64,000 nt of DNA from Planctomycetaceae bacterium (GCA_021732415.1 JAKFVC010000001.1:30001-94000); one strand, 5' to 3'; shown: positions 17,490 to 27,651, numbered from the stretch's first letter. The notes: a model not told the origin generated them from the sequence alone. Made by a program: numbers and translations.

Positions 17490-18524
17490 ATGAAAGTTGC
17501 ATTACTCACCGGCGGCGGCGACTGCCCCGGTCTGAACCCCGTCATCCGCGGCGCCGTTCAAACCCTGACCAATGCTGGTCACGAATGCGTTGGACTCCTG
17601 GAGGGCTGGAAGGGTGCCATTGAAGGGACTTCGATTCCCCTGAGCCCTGCTGTCACGGACAGCATCATCGACAAGGGTGGGACCATCCTGTTCTCATCGC
17701 GTACCAACCTCTTCAAAGACGACGCCACCGAAGCGAAGAACGTCCCGCAATTGCAGGCGTCTTTCAAGCGCCTGGGCATCGATGCCCTGATCGCCATCGG
17801 CGGCGACGACACTCTCGGCGTGGCCCGCAAGCTCCATGAAAAATACCAGTTGAAGACCGTCGGCTGCCCCAAGACGATCGACAACGACCTGTGTGCGACC
17901 GACTACACGTTCGGTTTCGACACGGCCCTCAACATCTGCATGGAGGCGATTGACCGCTGCCGCACAACGGCGGAATCGCATCGCCGCATCATCGTGGTGG
18001 AAACGATGGGGCGCCATGCGGGCTGGATTGCCGCCTTCGCCGGAATCGCTGGTGGAGCCGACTACATCCTGGTCCCCGAAGAAAAGGTTGACATCGAAAA
18101 GATGTGCGACGTCCTGAAGAAGCGTCGCGCTGCTGGCAAGATGTGGGGCATCGTCGTCGTGAGCGAAGGGATCGAGCTCCCCGAAGGCATGGTCAAGAAG
18201 TCGGGCGAAGTCGATTCGTTCGGCCACGTGCAACTCGGTGGGGTTGGTGACACGGTTGCCGAGATCATCAAGCAGAAGACCGACATCCCCACGCGTGCGG
18301 TAATCCTCGGTCACATGCAACGCGGCGGTTCACCGACAGCCTTCGATCGCGTGCTGGGAACCCGCTTGGGAATCCACGCGGGCCGCTTGGTTGTCGAGCA
18401 AAAATGGGGTCAGATGGTGGCTCTGCGAGGGATGAACATCGTCAACGTATCGCTGGCCGAAGCGACTGGCGAGAACCGCACGCTGTACCCCGAAATCATG
18501 GCAGAAGCCCACGAATTCTTCTAA
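17490..18524 (+). CDS. 6-phosphofructokinase, predicted pyrophosphate-dependent
   Basis: A 344-residue PfkA-superfamily enzyme converting fructose 6-phosphate to fructose 1,6-bisphosphate. The N-terminus has [17 protein letters not shown]. The loop GGDDT is at 104-108 and PKTIDND at 127-133, followed by [13 protein letters not shown] and [15 protein letters not shown]. In ATP-dependent PfkA the positions equivalent to E. coli 104 and 124 are glycines; here they are Asp107 and Lys128, the pair known to mark PPi-dependent enzymes. I therefore predict PPi as donor and a reversible reaction. Length fits the short Amycolatopsis-type group. A terminator follows. Confidence 0.92.
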   Translation: MKVALLTGGGDCPGLNPVIRGAVQTLTNAGHECVGLLEGWKGAIEGTSIPLSPAVTDSIIDKGGTILFSSRTNLFKDDATEAKNVPQLQASFKRLGIDALIAIGGDDTLGVARKLHEKYQLKTVGCPKTIDNDLCATDYTFGFDTALNICMEAIDRCRTTAESHRRIIVVETMGRHAGWIAAFAGIAGGADYILVPEEKVDIEKMCDVLKKRRAAGKMWGIVVVSEGIELPEGMVKKSGEVDSFGHVQLGGVGDTVAEIIKQKTDIPTRAVILGHMQRGGSPTAFDRVLGTRLGIHAGRLVVEQKWGQMVALRGMNIVNVSLAEATGENRTLYPEIMAEAHEFF

Positions 18525-18553
18525 GAACTTCGAGTCGAAAATCATTCGAATCG

Positions 18554-18592
18554 CAGCCCGGCTATTCGCAGTAGCCGGGCTGTTTATATTGA
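18554..18592 (+). terminator. Intrinsic terminator of the phosphofructokinase gene
   Basis: An 11-bp perfect stem CAGCCCGGCTA/TAGCCGGGCTG (18554-18564 with 18572-18582, loop 7) is followed by TTTATATT, 30 bp after the stop codon. Confidence 0.75.
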
Positions 18593-18638
18593 TGGATCTT
18601 GGCAATTTGATGACGTTTCAAGCGACAAGGCCATTCAG

Positions 18639-18736
18639 AATAATCTCACGCAAAGGCGCCAAGGCGCAAAGATAAAGAATGGCTACTCGGTTGACCTTCG
18701 GAACTTTGCGCCTTGGCGCCTTTGCGTGAGATTATT
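18639..18736. repeat. Perfect 33-bp inverted repeat (GGCGCCAAGGCGC family)
   Basis: The arms 18639-18671 and 18704-18736 are exactly complementary over 33 bp with a 32-bp loop. The core word is the same as the outer arms at 7084-7384. Located between the phosphofructokinase terminator and a DUF1501 gene. Confidence 0.9.
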
Positions 18737-18864
18737 CCTAAATCCTGTCTGTAGCCTTTCCAGCTGGCTCCCACAAGCCGCCGGGAAATATCGCTATTGA
18801 TTGATGCGTTTTCCCGATATGATATTGGAACGCTCGCAGTTCGGATCCCTGTACCCTGCCGTGT

Positions 18865-20352
18865 GTGATGTTGCTTATGACTCAAAAATCGTTCGGCATA
18901 CCGCGACGTGCATTCCTGGCCGATGTCGGCATGGGCTTCACTGGCTTGGCCTTGGGAACGTTGCTGCACCAACAGGGAATCGCCCGAGCGGAATCCACCG
19001 CACTCTGGACGCCACCGACCGGGCAGCCACACTTTCCCGCCAAGGCCAAGAACGTCATCTGGATCTTCCTCGTCGGCGGCATGAGCCAGATGGAGAGTTT
19101 TGATCCGAAGCCCGCCCTCAACGAGCATGCCGGGAAGACCATTCAAGAGTCACCGTTTGCCTCCACGCTGGAATCGCCGCTGGTCAAGAAGAACCTGCGT
19201 GAAGTCATCGAGGGTCTCCACAAGGTCCACCCGAAACTCTTCCCGTTGCAGGTCGGATTCAAGAAGCACGGCCAGAGCGGCCTGGAAATCAGCGACTGGT
19301 GGTCTCATCTGGGAGACTGGTGCGCCGATGATCTGGCACTCGTCCGCGGGATGTGGACCACCGACAACAACCACGGGGCCCAGCTTCAATTTCACACCGG
19401 CCGGCATTCGCTTGAGGGGAATTTCCCGACGATCGGCTCGTGGATCCACTATGGGCTGGGAACTCTCAACGAGAATTTGCCGCAGTTCATCGTCATGGGA
19501 ACCCCGATTGCCGATTGCTGCGGCGGAGTCGGCGGCCACGGAGCAAACTACCTCGGGCCGGAACACAACGGCGTGCAGCTGGAGGTTGACCCCAATAATC
19601 CTCTGCCCTTCGCCTTGCCCGGCCGAGAAGTCTTCCGCGAAGAACAAGCCGCCGAATTCGATCTGTTGGGAAAACTCAACAACATCTCGGCGGTCGAATA
19701 TCCCGACGATCAGGCGATGCGGGCGCGAATTAAGTCGTACGAGTTAGCCTTCCGGATGCAGACCGCCGTTCCCGAGGTCGTCAATTTTTCATCCGAATCG
19801 GCCGAGACACTTGGGATGTACGGCACCGACAAGGGACCGACACAGACGTTCGGCCGCCAATGTCTGGCCGCGAGGCGTCTCGTTGAACGCGGTGTGCGGT
19901 TCATTCAACTGTTCCACGGCAGCAACGGTGGAGCCGGTGCCTGGGATGCTCACGGCGGACTGAAAGCGGGTCACTCGTCCCTCTGCGGGCAGGTTGATCA
20001 GCCGATCGCCGCATTGATCAAAGATCTGAAGCAGCGCGGCCTGCTCGACGAAACCCTGGTCGTCATTGGCACCGAGTTCGGCCGTACTCCGGGAGCCCAA
20101 GGCGGCGATGGCCGCGACCATCATCCCTATGGTTTTTCCGTAGCGCTGGCGGGAGGCGGGATCAAGGGAGGCATCGCCCACGGCAAGACCGACGACATCG
20201 GTTTCCATGCAGTGGAAGGCCGGCACTATGTGACCGATCTGCACGCGACGGTCCTGCATCAACTCGGACTGGATTCGCATCGCCTGGAAATCCCCGGCCG
20301 CAAGCGGCTGGAGATCGACCACGGGCAGCCGATTCGCGAGATCATTAAGTGA
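18865..20352 (+). CDS. DUF1501 family secreted protein (Tat signal)
   Basis: A 495-residue member of the planctomycete DUF1501 (sulfatase/alkaline phosphatase-like fold) family. The N-terminus carries a Tat-type signal, [23 protein letters not shown]. Family blocks are [124 protein letters not shown] and [13 protein letters not shown]. The substrate is unknown. Unlike many family members it is not next to a DUF1549/1553 gene here. Possible starts are GTG 18865, ATG 18868 and ATG 18877; none has a clear ribosome binding site. Confidence 0.9.
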   Translation: MMLLMTQKSFGIPRRAFLADVGMGFTGLALGTLLHQQGIARAESTALWTPPTGQPHFPAKAKNVIWIFLVGGMSQMESFDPKPALNEHAGKTIQESPFASTLESPLVKKNLREVIEGLHKVHPKLFPLQVGFKKHGQSGLEISDWWSHLGDWCADDLALVRGMWTTDNNHGAQLQFHTGRHSLEGNFPTIGSWIHYGLGTLNENLPQFIVMGTPIADCCGGVGGHGANYLGPEHNGVQLEVDPNNPLPFALPGREVFREEQAAEFDLLGKLNNISAVEYPDDQAMRARIKSYELAFRMQTAVPEVVNFSSESAETLGMYGTDKGPTQTFGRQCLAARRLVERGVRFIQLFHGSNGGAGAWDAHGGLKAGHSSLCGQVDQPIAALIKDLKQRGLLDETLVVIGTEFGRTPGAQGGDGRDHHPYGFSVALAGGGIKGGIAHGKTDDIGFHAVEGRHYVTDLHATVLHQLGLDSHRLEIPGRKRLEIDHGQPIREIIK

Positions 20353-20356
20353 TGTC

Positions 20357-20421
20357 GTAGCCCGACTCTCCGAGTCGGGTCTCTTCCTCTCCAATACACC
20401 CGACTCAGAGAGTCAGGCTAC
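20357..20421. repeat. REP pair (GTAG family, GACTCTCCGAGTC type)
   Basis: Units 20357-20380 and 20398-20421 in inverted orientation, each starting GTAGCC and containing the palindrome around CCGACTC/GAGTCGG; two mismatches between units. Lies between convergent genes, starting 5 bp after the DUF1501 stop. Confidence 0.85.
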
Positions 20422-20455
20422 AAAAAAGCAGCCACGGCGAAATTACCGTGGCTGT
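20421..20455 (-). terminator. Intrinsic terminator of the MFS gene
   Basis: Stem CAGCCACGG/CCGTGGCTG (20429-20437 with 20446-20454); read on the minus strand it is followed by CTTTTTTG. It lies 24 bp after the stop of the minus-strand transporter gene. Confidence 0.75.
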
Positions 20456-20477
20456 TGAATTCTGTTATTTGCTCGCT

Positions 20478-21920
20478 TCAGTTCGCCAATGCACTCTGCG
20501 GTTCGGGTTTACGTCCCCGCGAATCTTCCGCATAGACGGCAACCGCACGACGTTCGACGGCCAACGCCGCGGGAACTCGTTCGGGAATCGACGCTGAGGC
20601 AGGCGGGACCACTTCCGGAAGCCGGTCGGGTCGCAACTTCGGCAGCAAGAACAGCAAGCCGACGGTCGAGAATCGCAGCACCGAAGAGATTCCGAACACC
20701 AACAAGTAGCTCTCGGCCGACTTGTCCATGAAATTGATGATCAAGCCGCCCGCGATGGAACCGAGCACCATCGACAGAGCGTTCGCCGCGTTGTACATCG
20801 TCATCAATGCGGTCCGCTCGTCGCGTCGCAGGGATTCGAAGAACAACAGTAACATGGCCAGTTCATAAGCCGCCCAAGCCACGCCACCCACAAGTTGCAA
20901 GGCGAACAGAAACGGCAGCGAATTGGAAACCATCCACAAACCGGAGACCGGCACGATCCCAATCCCACCAATCCACAGCAATTTTTGCGGGCCGGATCGC
21001 TGAGCCACAATGCCCCACAGAGGCAAGGCCAGCATCTTGGCCAGGAAGCACGTACCGATCAACATGACGTATGTCGAATACGACAACTGCATGTGTCGCA
21101 GCATGTAAGGATTGAAGTACGGTCCCGAGAAGTAGACGGCAAATTGCGTCGCCACGAGGTACAGCAGGAAGCGTTCGCTGCCACCATTCCACAGACGACG
21201 TCCCAACTCGAGGAAGCTCACTGACTTCTGATCATCATGCTTGGGTGCCGTTTCACTTTGAGCCGACAGCGCCCAGGCCGAAACCAGCCGACAGACCGCC
21301 GCCACGCCAAACAGCACGGCGAAGGCCTGCAGCAAAAATCCGCCGTTCTTGGCGTATTGCAGACTGAACCCACCGACCACAAAGCCCAGCAGCGTGCCGG
21401 CCTGTGTAAATCGGGTACGTCGAGCAAAGTAATTTGAGCGGACCAGCTTGGGTACGAGCATCTCGGCCCAACTGCCCCAGGCCGCGGCCGACGCCATCCC
21501 GAATCCCCAATAACAGGAGACCAACAGGAAGACCATGCCGAGAGAAATGCCTCCACGACAGGCAGCAATCGCCAAGGGGACGAAGCACAACGCTTGCAGT
21601 GCGGCACTGGTAACAACCCACAGACGGGGCGAACCCAGCCATTTCACGCCGCGCGGCGCCAGCAACTGCAGTACGGCACCTGCCAGCAAAGGCAAGGTCG
21701 TAATCAAGCCAGCGGCGACTTCGCCTAAGCCGGCAGCCAGTACGAAGGCAGGAAGATAGGTTTCACCTATCCCGACCATCACGCTGAAAAAGACGCCGTC
21801 CCGGGTCATAGACCGCAGGTCGCGACGGGTGGACTGATCGGAGGGAACGGAGATCGCGGTGCTATGTCCCGCGTCAACTCGCCATTCCGGAGCTTCGACC
21901 GGTCCGGTACACCCAGACAT
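20478..21920 (-). CDS. Major facilitator superfamily transporter
   Basis: A 480-residue integral membrane protein with about 12 predicted transmembrane helices, starting near residue 42 after a hydrophilic N-terminus. Helical segments include VFFSVMVGIGETYLPAFVLAAGL, GLITTLPLLAGAVLQLLA, GMVFLLVSCYWGFGMASAAAWGSWAEML and LFFESLRRDERTALMTMYNAANALSMVLGSIAGGLIINFM. A charged cytoplasmic loop (QSETAPKHDDQKS) separates the two six-helix halves. The substrate cannot be told. Convergent with the DUF1501 gene and separated from it by the REP pair and terminator. Some unusual family features (acidic E in GIGETYLP) are noted but not interpreted. Confidence 0.85.
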   Translation of the reverse strand: MSGCTGPVEAPEWRVDAGHSTAISVPSDQSTRRDLRSMTRDGVFFSVMVGIGETYLPAFVLAAGLGEVAAGLITTLPLLAGAVLQLLAPRGVKWLGSPRLWVVTSAALQALCFVPLAIAACRGGISLGMVFLLVSCYWGFGMASAAAWGSWAEMLVPKLVRSNYFARRTRFTQAGTLLGFVVGGFSLQYAKNGGFLLQAFAVLFGVAAVCRLVSAWALSAQSETAPKHDDQKSVSFLELGRRLWNGGSERFLLYLVATQFAVYFSGPYFNPYMLRHMQLSYSTYVMLIGTCFLAKMLALPLWGIVAQRSGPQKLLWIGGIGIVPVSGLWMVSNSLPFLFALQLVGGVAWAAYELAMLLLFFESLRRDERTALMTMYNAANALSMVLGSIAGGLIINFMDKSAESYLLVFGISSVLRFSTVGLLFLLPKLRPDRLPEVVPPASASIPERVPAALAVERRAVAVYAEDSRGRKPEPQSALAN

Positions 21921-22626
21921 TTCAGGAGTTCCGAATTGTGAAATTACTCTTCAACAGCCCCTGAACACAGAGGTGCCGAAAAGTCAGGGGAATGATAACA
22001 AATCGTGCTCGTGAAGAGAACCCCTTCGCGAGGACACCTTCTAAGGCGGGACCAACTTGCAGCGTACCTTGCCATACTGACAGCAATGCACAAAAACCAA
22101 CTCTCAAATACTGCGCTCGCCCCCCCGGAAGCGTGTTGCCAAAAGGCATCACGTTTCAAACCTAGCATACGCTGAGCCGTGCTGCCGATTTTTCATCTGA
22201 ATTCGCATCAGTTCGGCGGCCAGGCGTCAGTGGGACACGGGAAACCGGCTGGATGTTCTCGGCAAGTCCAAAGAATCTTCCCGGCCAGATTTTCACGTCC
22301 GGTGAGCGGCACAAGACATTATCGACCAACACCCGTTGCTTTCGCCAAAGAAATCGGTTGTGCCGACTATTCCCAAAAAGAGGAATCTCCTGCCTAGTTT
22401 TGCGGCATAACGACCGCAGGATAGGCATCCTGCCTGTCCATCACGATGCGACAGCGGATGAACCAAGTGGATGCGCAAATCAGCCAGCAATGACAAACGC
22501 GTTTCAGAGACTGGTAAGAAATCAGCCAATCTTGCGAGGACGGGGACGGGACCACGATTGGGGAATTGAACGCGTTGGCGGTACGGCGCGAGATCGCACA
22601 TTGGTTTTTATCCCGGAGGGATTAAC

Positions 22627-22827
22627 GAGAGTAGCCGGTGGTTGAGGAGCGGAGCGACGACACCACCGGATATCGTCTCCCAGCGTCCTCGATCCTGGAG
22701 GGATCGCAGAGGATTTGAATTCGTGACATGCTACGGTGCGTCCCTCTGGCATCCCTCCAGGATGCGAACCCAATGACGACCGAACCGGTGGTGTCGTCGC
22801 TCCGCTCCTCAACCACCGGCTACTCTC
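22627..22827. repeat. Composite element with perfect 43-bp inverted repeat (GTAG head)
   Basis: The arms 22627-22669 and 22785-22827 are exactly complementary over 43 bp. Within each arm a GTAG is followed by CCGGTGGT, and ACCACCGG closes a second-level hairpin. Between them a second, imperfect pair (about 22690-22713 with about 22745-22768, word CCTGGAGGGAT) is nested. Small reading frames derived from this element should not be annotated as genes. Confidence 0.85.
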
Positions 22828-22888
22828 TGTGACCCCATCCGGGGTCAGATCTCGACTTGACCTGGAATTAAGGAATCTTGCCTGCCGG

Positions 22889-22918
22889 TTCTGTGTTTCT
22901 TTTGTGTCCTTCTGTGGC
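22889..22918 (+). repeat. Solitary copy of the CTGTGTTTCTT repeat arm
   Basis: Matches the right arm of the inner inverted repeat at 7220-7249 with two mismatches over 30 bp. No partner arm was seen nearby. Confidence 0.65.
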
Positions 22919-23045
22919 TATGAACTAATCCGCCCTGTCCACCGCCACCCCTCGATCAATGCGATTGCCCGATCTTGCCCGGACTTGATATGCTATCCGT
23001 AACAGCTTTTCGAGCAAGGACTTCCGCACCTCTGGGAACCATTTC

Positions 23046-24089
23046 ATGCGTCTGCGAGCCATTGCGTTGACCGTCTGCCTGATCGCCTGGGTTGCGTTCG
23101 CTGTGGGTGAGGAACCGCTCCAGCCCAGTCCGACTCATGCCGAGATTCCAGTGACGGGCATGGTCGACTTCAAGATCACTTCCGACGAACCGCTAGTCGC
23201 CGAGCGGTTTCGGATGCAGAACCATCAGTTTTCTTACACCACAAAGCTCGAACGAATGAGTGGCGAAGTACAAGTGACGAGGGTCACATATCCCTCGCCG
23301 GTGAAGACGGAATTTGAAGAAAACAACACCGTTCACGGGTTGTACTTTCAACCAGCCGGCAAAGGACCGTTTCCTGGCGTTGTCGTGCTGCACATCCTGG
23401 GAGGCGATTTCATCCTGTCGCAAACCATCGCCAATGCCTTGGCGAGAAACGGAGTGGCAGCGCTCGCCATCAAGATGCCGTACTACGCTGAACGACGCCG
23501 GCCGGGCCATCCGCGCCGGTTACTCTCGCGAAACCTGGAAGAATCGATCGCCGGCATGACACAGGCGGTACTCGATATCCGTCAGTCGGTGGCATGGATT
23601 CGTGACCGGCCGGAAGTGGGCGATGACGATCTGGGGATTACTGGAATCAGCCTGGGCGGGTTGATGTCGGCCCTCAGTGCCGCCGCGGAACCTCGCGTCC
23701 GGAAAGTCGGCATCCAGCTCGCGGGTGGCGACCTGGCGCAATCCATTTGGGATCAAGAACGGAAGGAAACCGCGGGGTTCCGCGAGGACTGGCTGGCCAA
23801 GGGGGGCACGCGTGAAACATTCATTAAGGCCGTGTCTCCGGTCGAGCCCACGACGTACGGTCATCTGCTGAAAGGCCGCAAGGTCTTGATGCTGGCGGCT
23901 CGAAATGACGAGATTTTCCCCGTTTCCAGCACGATCGCATTATGGAAATCGATCGGCGAAGAGCCCGAACTGATCTGGCTGGAGGACACTGGCCACTACA
24001 CGGCCCTGCTCTATATCATGCGGGAAACAGAACGCCTCAGTCAGTTTATGAAGCAACCTCTGCCGGAGCGGCGATCAGCAGCCAAGTAA
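23046..24089 (+). CDS. Secreted alpha/beta hydrolase
   Basis: A 347-residue exported hydrolase. Signal peptide MRLRAIALTVCLIAWVAFAVG. The fold begins near PFPGVVVLHILGGDF (oxyanion region). The nucleophile elbow is GISLGG, the acid probably lies in LAARNDEIFP and the base in DTGHYT, so the Ser-Asp-His triad appears complete. It resembles dienelactone-hydrolase-type or acetyl-xylan-esterase-type serine hydrolases; the substrate is unknown. It sits between the long intergenic repeat element and an epimerase gene on the same strand, 81 bp apart, with a lone REP unit between them. Confidence 0.82.
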   Translation: MRLRAIALTVCLIAWVAFAVGEEPLQPSPTHAEIPVTGMVDFKITSDEPLVAERFRMQNHQFSYTTKLERMSGEVQVTRVTYPSPVKTEFEENNTVHGLYFQPAGKGPFPGVVVLHILGGDFILSQTIANALARNGVAALAIKMPYYAERRRPGHPRRLLSRNLEESIAGMTQAVLDIRQSVAWIRDRPEVGDDDLGITGISLGGLMSALSAAAEPRVRKVGIQLAGGDLAQSIWDQERKETAGFREDWLAKGGTRETFIKAVSPVEPTTYGHLLKGRKVLMLAARNDEIFPVSSTIALWKSIGEEPELIWLEDTGHYTALLYIMRETERLSQFMKQPLPERRSAAK

Positions 24090-24110
24090 CCGAGAGATCG
24101 CCAAACACCG

Positions 24111-24137
24111 ACGGACGGGCCTGGAGACCCGTCCCAC
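24111..24137 (-). repeat. Solitary REP unit (GTGG family)
   Basis: On the minus strand it reads GTGG-GACGGG-TCTCCAGG-CCCGTC, the same unit as at 13862-13885 and 28751-28780. It lies between the hydrolase and epimerase genes without an inverted partner. Confidence 0.7.
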
Positions 24138-24170
24138 GACGCCTTCACCTCGCATCACCCACAGGACGGC

Positions 24171-25184
24171 ATGACACGTTATCTGGTCACCGGAGCCGCT
24201 GGATTTATCGGCTTTCACGTGAGCCAGAAACTGCTCGCGCGCGACGCGACGGTCGTCGGCGTCGACAGCCTCAATGCGTACTACGACGTCGGCTTGAAAC
24301 AAGCCCGACTCGATCGGTTGAAGGTCGCCCCTGGGTTCTCGTTCCACAAGCTGGATCTCTCACAACGAGCCGACGCCGAGAAGCTGTTTGCGGAGACGTC
24401 GCCCGATGTGGTGATTCATCTTGCCGCCCAGGCTGGTGTGAGGTATTCGCTCACCAACCCGCAAGCTTACATCGACAGCAACCTGCACGGTTTTTCCAAC
24501 GTGCTGGAAGGCTGCCGCCAACGGCAGGTGAAACATCTGGTTTACGCTTCGTCCAGTTCCGTGTACGGCGCGAATGCCACCCTGCCCTTTTCGGTCCATC
24601 ACAACGTTGATCACCCGCTGAGTCTCTACGCGGCGACGAAGAAGGCCAACGAATTAATGGCCCACACCTACGCGCATCTTTATCGGCTGCCGGTCACGGG
24701 ACTGCGGTTCTTCACGGTCTATGGCCCGTGGGGCCGACCCGACATGGCGCTGTTCCTCTTCACGAAGGCGATTCTCGAAAACCGTCCCATCGATGTTTTC
24801 AACAACGGCCAGATGCGTCGCGATTTCACCTACGTCGAGGACATCGCCGAGGGCGTGGTGCGACTGGCTGACAAACCCGCGTTGCCCAACCCCGACTGGG
24901 ATGCGACGAAGCCCGATCCGGCCACGAGCCTGGCCCCGTATCGGCTCTACAATATCGGCCACCACGAACCGGTCCAGTTGCTGTATCTGATTGAGTTACT
25001 CGAACAGAACCTCGGGCGCCAGGCGATCAAGAATCTGTTACCGATGCAACCGGGGGATGTTCCGGCGACGTATGCGGATATCGATGATCTCGTTCGAGAT
25101 GCGAACTTTCACCCCTCGACATCAATCGAAGAAGGGGTGCGACGGTTCGTCGATTGGTATAAAGAGTTTTATGCTGTAGCCTGA
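24171..25184 (+). CDS. NAD-dependent nucleotide-sugar epimerase, UDP-glucuronate 4-epimerase type
   Basis: A 337-residue extended SDR. The NAD-binding motif [13 protein letters not shown] is at residues 7-19, and the catalytic Ser/Tyr/Lys are in [16 protein letters not shown] and [11 protein letters not shown]. The pattern [16 protein letters not shown], and [21 protein letters not shown] further on, is characteristic of the UDP-glucuronate 4-epimerase (CapI/GAE) branch, so it probably makes UDP-galacturonate for surface polysaccharide. The last codons GTA GCC and the TGA stop belong to the adjacent REP element (see finding). Monocistronic or cotranscribed with the hydrolase. Confidence 0.88.
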   Translation: MTRYLVTGAAGFIGFHVSQKLLARDATVVGVDSLNAYYDVGLKQARLDRLKVAPGFSFHKLDLSQRADAEKLFAETSPDVVIHLAAQAGVRYSLTNPQAYIDSNLHGFSNVLEGCRQRQVKHLVYASSSSVYGANATLPFSVHHNVDHPLSLYAATKKANELMAHTYAHLYRLPVTGLRFFTVYGPWGRPDMALFLFTKAILENRPIDVFNNGQMRRDFTYVEDIAEGVVRLADKPALPNPDWDATKPDPATSLAPYRLYNIGHHEPVQLLYLIELLEQNLGRQAIKNLLPMQPGDVPATYADIDDLVRDANFHPSTSIEEGVRRFVDWYKEFYAVA

Positions 25185-25244
25185 CTCTCCAGAGTCGGGC
25201 TCATTCGGCATCGCAAATAGGCCCGACTCAGAGGGTCGGGCTAC
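25176..25244. repeat. REP pair (GTAG family), overlapping the epimerase stop
   Basis: Units 25176-25200 and 25221-25244 in inverted orientation, both with the GTAGCC head and a GACTC/GAGTC-type palindrome. The first three codons of the left unit, GTA GCC TGA, are the end of the epimerase gene. Confidence 0.85.
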
Positions 25245-25271
25245 AACCAGACACAAGGAATTGTTGAAAAC

Positions 25272-26087
25272 ATGTCGACACGACATATCGGATTCATTGG
25301 CGCCGGCAAGATGGCCACGGCCCTGGCCAAAGGGTTTATCAGTGCCGGTTGTTGCACAGCAGAGCACATCATCGCCAGCGATGTTGTGCCGGCCGCGCGA
25401 GAATACTTCACGGCCGAAACGCATTCGCCCGGAGTCATTGCCAATGCGGACGTGGTCTCACACTCCGAGATCCTGTTCCTCGCCGTAAAGCCCCAAAACA
25501 TGGCGGCAGTCCTGGCCGAGTTGAAGCCGCTGTTGAAGCCCGAGCATCTGGTGATTTCCATCGCCGCTGGGATTACTCTGGCAACTCTGGAAGCGGGACT
25601 CGGCAACGGACGACGCGTCATTCGCGTGATGCCCAACACCCCGTGCCTGGTGAATGCGTCGGCGTCCGGCTATGCCTTGGGATCTTCGGCCACTGCAGAA
25701 GACGCTCAAACGGTCGAGCGGCTGCTGTCTTCTGTGGGCCTGGCATTCAAGGTTCAAGAACATCTGTTGAACGCGGTCACTGGCCTCTCGGGCAGCGGTC
25801 CCGCGTTCGTCTACCTGATGATCGAAGCCCTCAGCGACGGCGGCGTGCGAATGGGCCTGCCACGCGACGTGGCCATGCGACTGGCAGCTCAAACCTTATT
25901 GGGTTCAGCCAAGATGGTCCTGGAAACGGGTCTGCATCCGGGCGAACTGAAGGACGCCGTGACGAGCCCCGGCGGAACCACGATCGCCGGCCTGCACGCC
26001 CTCGAACGCGGCGGCCTGCGGGCCAGCCTGATGAACGCTGTGGAAGCGGCGACTTTGAGAGCGATTGAACTTGGGAAGAGTTCGTGA
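25272..26087 (+). CDS. proC: Pyrroline-5-carboxylate reductase
   Basis: A 271-residue enzyme for the last step of proline synthesis (NADPH reduction of pyrroline-5-carboxylate). Rossmann start HIGFIGAGKMATALAKGF, middle block VIRVMPNTPCLVNASASGYALG, and C-terminal signature LSGSGPAFVYLMIEALSDGGVRMGLPRDVA and LKDAVTSPGGTTIAGLHALERGGLRA are all present. Full length. It lies between a REP pair and a terminator, so probably monocistronic. Confidence 0.96.
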   Translation: MSTRHIGFIGAGKMATALAKGFISAGCCTAEHIIASDVVPAAREYFTAETHSPGVIANADVVSHSEILFLAVKPQNMAAVLAELKPLLKPEHLVISIAAGITLATLEAGLGNGRRVIRVMPNTPCLVNASASGYALGSSATAEDAQTVERLLSSVGLAFKVQEHLLNAVTGLSGSGPAFVYLMIEALSDGGVRMGLPRDVAMRLAAQTLLGSAKMVLETGLHPGELKDAVTSPGGTTIAGLHALERGGLRASLMNAVEAATLRAIELGKSS

Positions 26088-26119
26088 AAGAAGATTTACG
26101 GCTCTGAATTTAAACGAAC

Positions 26120-26153
26120 AAACGCCGGTCGAAATCGCTTTCGGCCGGCGTTT
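26120..26153. terminator. Terminator between convergent proC and DUF1501 genes
   Basis: A 15-bp stem (26120-26134 with 26139-26153, one G-T pair, loop TCGC) with A and T tracts on the flanks. It probably serves both strands. Confidence 0.65.
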
Positions 26154-26190
26154 GATATTTCGTGAAAACTAGCAGATCGTCGTAGATCGC

Positions 26191-27651
26191 CTACGACAGA
26201 ATCCCCACCACCGCATCACCCTTGACGAGATCGCGTGGTTGGTTCAAGTGGTTGAAGACGATCGTTCGCGGGTCGATTCCCACGCTGTGGTATATCGTCG
26301 CGAGCAGATCGCACGGATGGACCGGGGTTTCGACCGGGGCCGAACCCGTGAGGTCCGACTTGCCGTAGACGAAGCCGCGCTTCACTCCGGCACCGGCGAT
26401 CACGCATGAGTAACAGTACGGCCAGTGATCGCGACCGTCGTCCGAATTGCTGTTGCCTGAGGTGCTGACGCCGCGCTTCGGGCTACGGCCGAATTCGCCG
26501 ACAGCGATCACCAGCGTTTCGTCCAACAGTCCGCGTTGATCCAGATCAGCAATCAGGGCCGACAAACCGGAATCAAGCATCGGGGCCGACTGCTTCTTCA
26601 TCCGGTCGGACAATCCGCTGTGGACGTCCCACGAATGATTGTCGCTGTTGGCGACCTTCGGCCAGTTGACTTCGACGAACCGCGTACCGGCTTCGACCAA
26701 GCGGCGAGCCAGCAAGCAGCTCTGGCCGAACGGGTTCTTGCCGTAGGCATCGCGGGTTTCGGTCGATTCCTTCGACAGGTCGAATGCATCACGTGCCCGG
26801 CCTGACAGAACCAAGCCTAAGGCCTTACCGTAGTATTCGTTCAACGCGTACTTCGACACGGCGCGATCGAGTTCCGGCATGCCGGCGTTGATTTGCTCAC
26901 GCAGCTTGGCTCGGCGTTCCATGCGGACGTTGGTGATGTCGGCCCGCAATTGCAGGTCGTCGACACGGATCTTGTCCATCTTGGTCAAGTCCATATCGTC
27001 CCCGGGCGGATACAGGTAGTACGGATCGTACGCCCGTCCCAGGAAGCCCGCGGTGCCTGCCTTGCCGATGACGTTGCTCTCTTGCAGAGGACGCGGCAGC
27101 ATGACGAACGGCAGCATGGGCTTGTCGATCGGCTTCAAACGGATGATGTTCGAGCCGACATTTGGAAAATCGTTGGGGCTAGGAGGCTCCAACTGGCCCG
27201 AGGGACTGACCTTGTCAGCGGTGTAGCCAGTCAACATCTGGTAGATGGCGGCCGTGTGGTTGAACAGGCCGATCGGTGTGTAGCTGACCGAACGGATCTG
27301 GGTGAACTTGTCATTCACCTGAGCCAGCTTCGGCAGCAATTCCGTGAATTGGTAGCCGGCGACCTTGGTGTCGATCGGTTTGAACACGCTCTTCACGTTA
27401 TCGGGAACGTCGGTCTTCGGATCCCACAAGTCGAGGTGACTGGGGCCACCCTGCAGATAGCAGAGAATGACGCTTTTCGCCTTGCCGAAACCGATGCCGC
27501 CGTACTTGCCTTCTTCAGCGGTCGCCTTCTGCATTTGCAGCATATTCGCGAGGCTGATACCGAACGCGGCCGAACCGCCGACTCGGAGCATTTCACGGCG
27601 GGTTACGCCATCACATGTGTCTTTACCGACGCCGCCTGGAATCACCAGCAT
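26191..27651 (-). CDS. DUF1501 family secreted protein (Tat signal)
   Basis: A 486-residue paralogue of the other DUF1501 proteins. Tat-like signal [23 protein letters not shown]. Family blocks are [96 protein letters not shown] and [26 protein letters not shown]. No DUF1549/1553 partner adjacent. Ends at the bidirectional terminator shared with proC. ATG 27651. Substrate unknown. Confidence 0.92.
   Translation of the reverse strand: MLVIPGGVGKDTCDGVTRREMLRVGGSAAFGISLANMLQMQKATAEEGKYGGIGFGKAKSVILCYLQGGPSHLDLWDPKTDVPDNVKSVFKPIDTKVAGYQFTELLPKLAQVNDKFTQIRSVSYTPIGLFNHTAAIYQMLTGYTADKVSPSGQLEPPSPNDFPNVGSNIIRLKPIDKPMLPFVMLPRPLQESNVIGKAGTAGFLGRAYDPYYLYPPGDDMDLTKMDKIRVDDLQLRADITNVRMERRAKLREQINAGMPELDRAVSKYALNEYYGKALGLVLSGRARDAFDLSKESTETRDAYGKNPFGQSCLLARRLVEAGTRFVEVNWPKVANSDNHSWDVHSGLSDRMKKQSAPMLDSGLSALIADLDQRGLLDETLVIAVGEFGRSPKRGVSTSGNSNSDDGRDHWPYCYSCVIAGAGVKRGFVYGKSDLTGSAPVETPVHPCDLLATIYHSVGIDPRTIVFNHLNQPRDLVKGDAVVGILS

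Larger units (their letters stand above)
21921..23045. other. Long intergenic region, about 1.1 kb
   Basis: Between divergent MFS and hydrolase genes. Small reading frames on both strands have no convincing start signals or motifs. The right half is the composite inverted-repeat element 22627-22827, followed by a lone CTGTGTTTCTT-type repeat arm at 22889-22918. Confidence 0.5.

Noticed and set aside
22253..22645. Open frame of 130 codons ending IPEGLTRVAGG
   Set aside because: Its end is read from the 43-bp repeat element, composition is random, and no ribosome binding site is seen.
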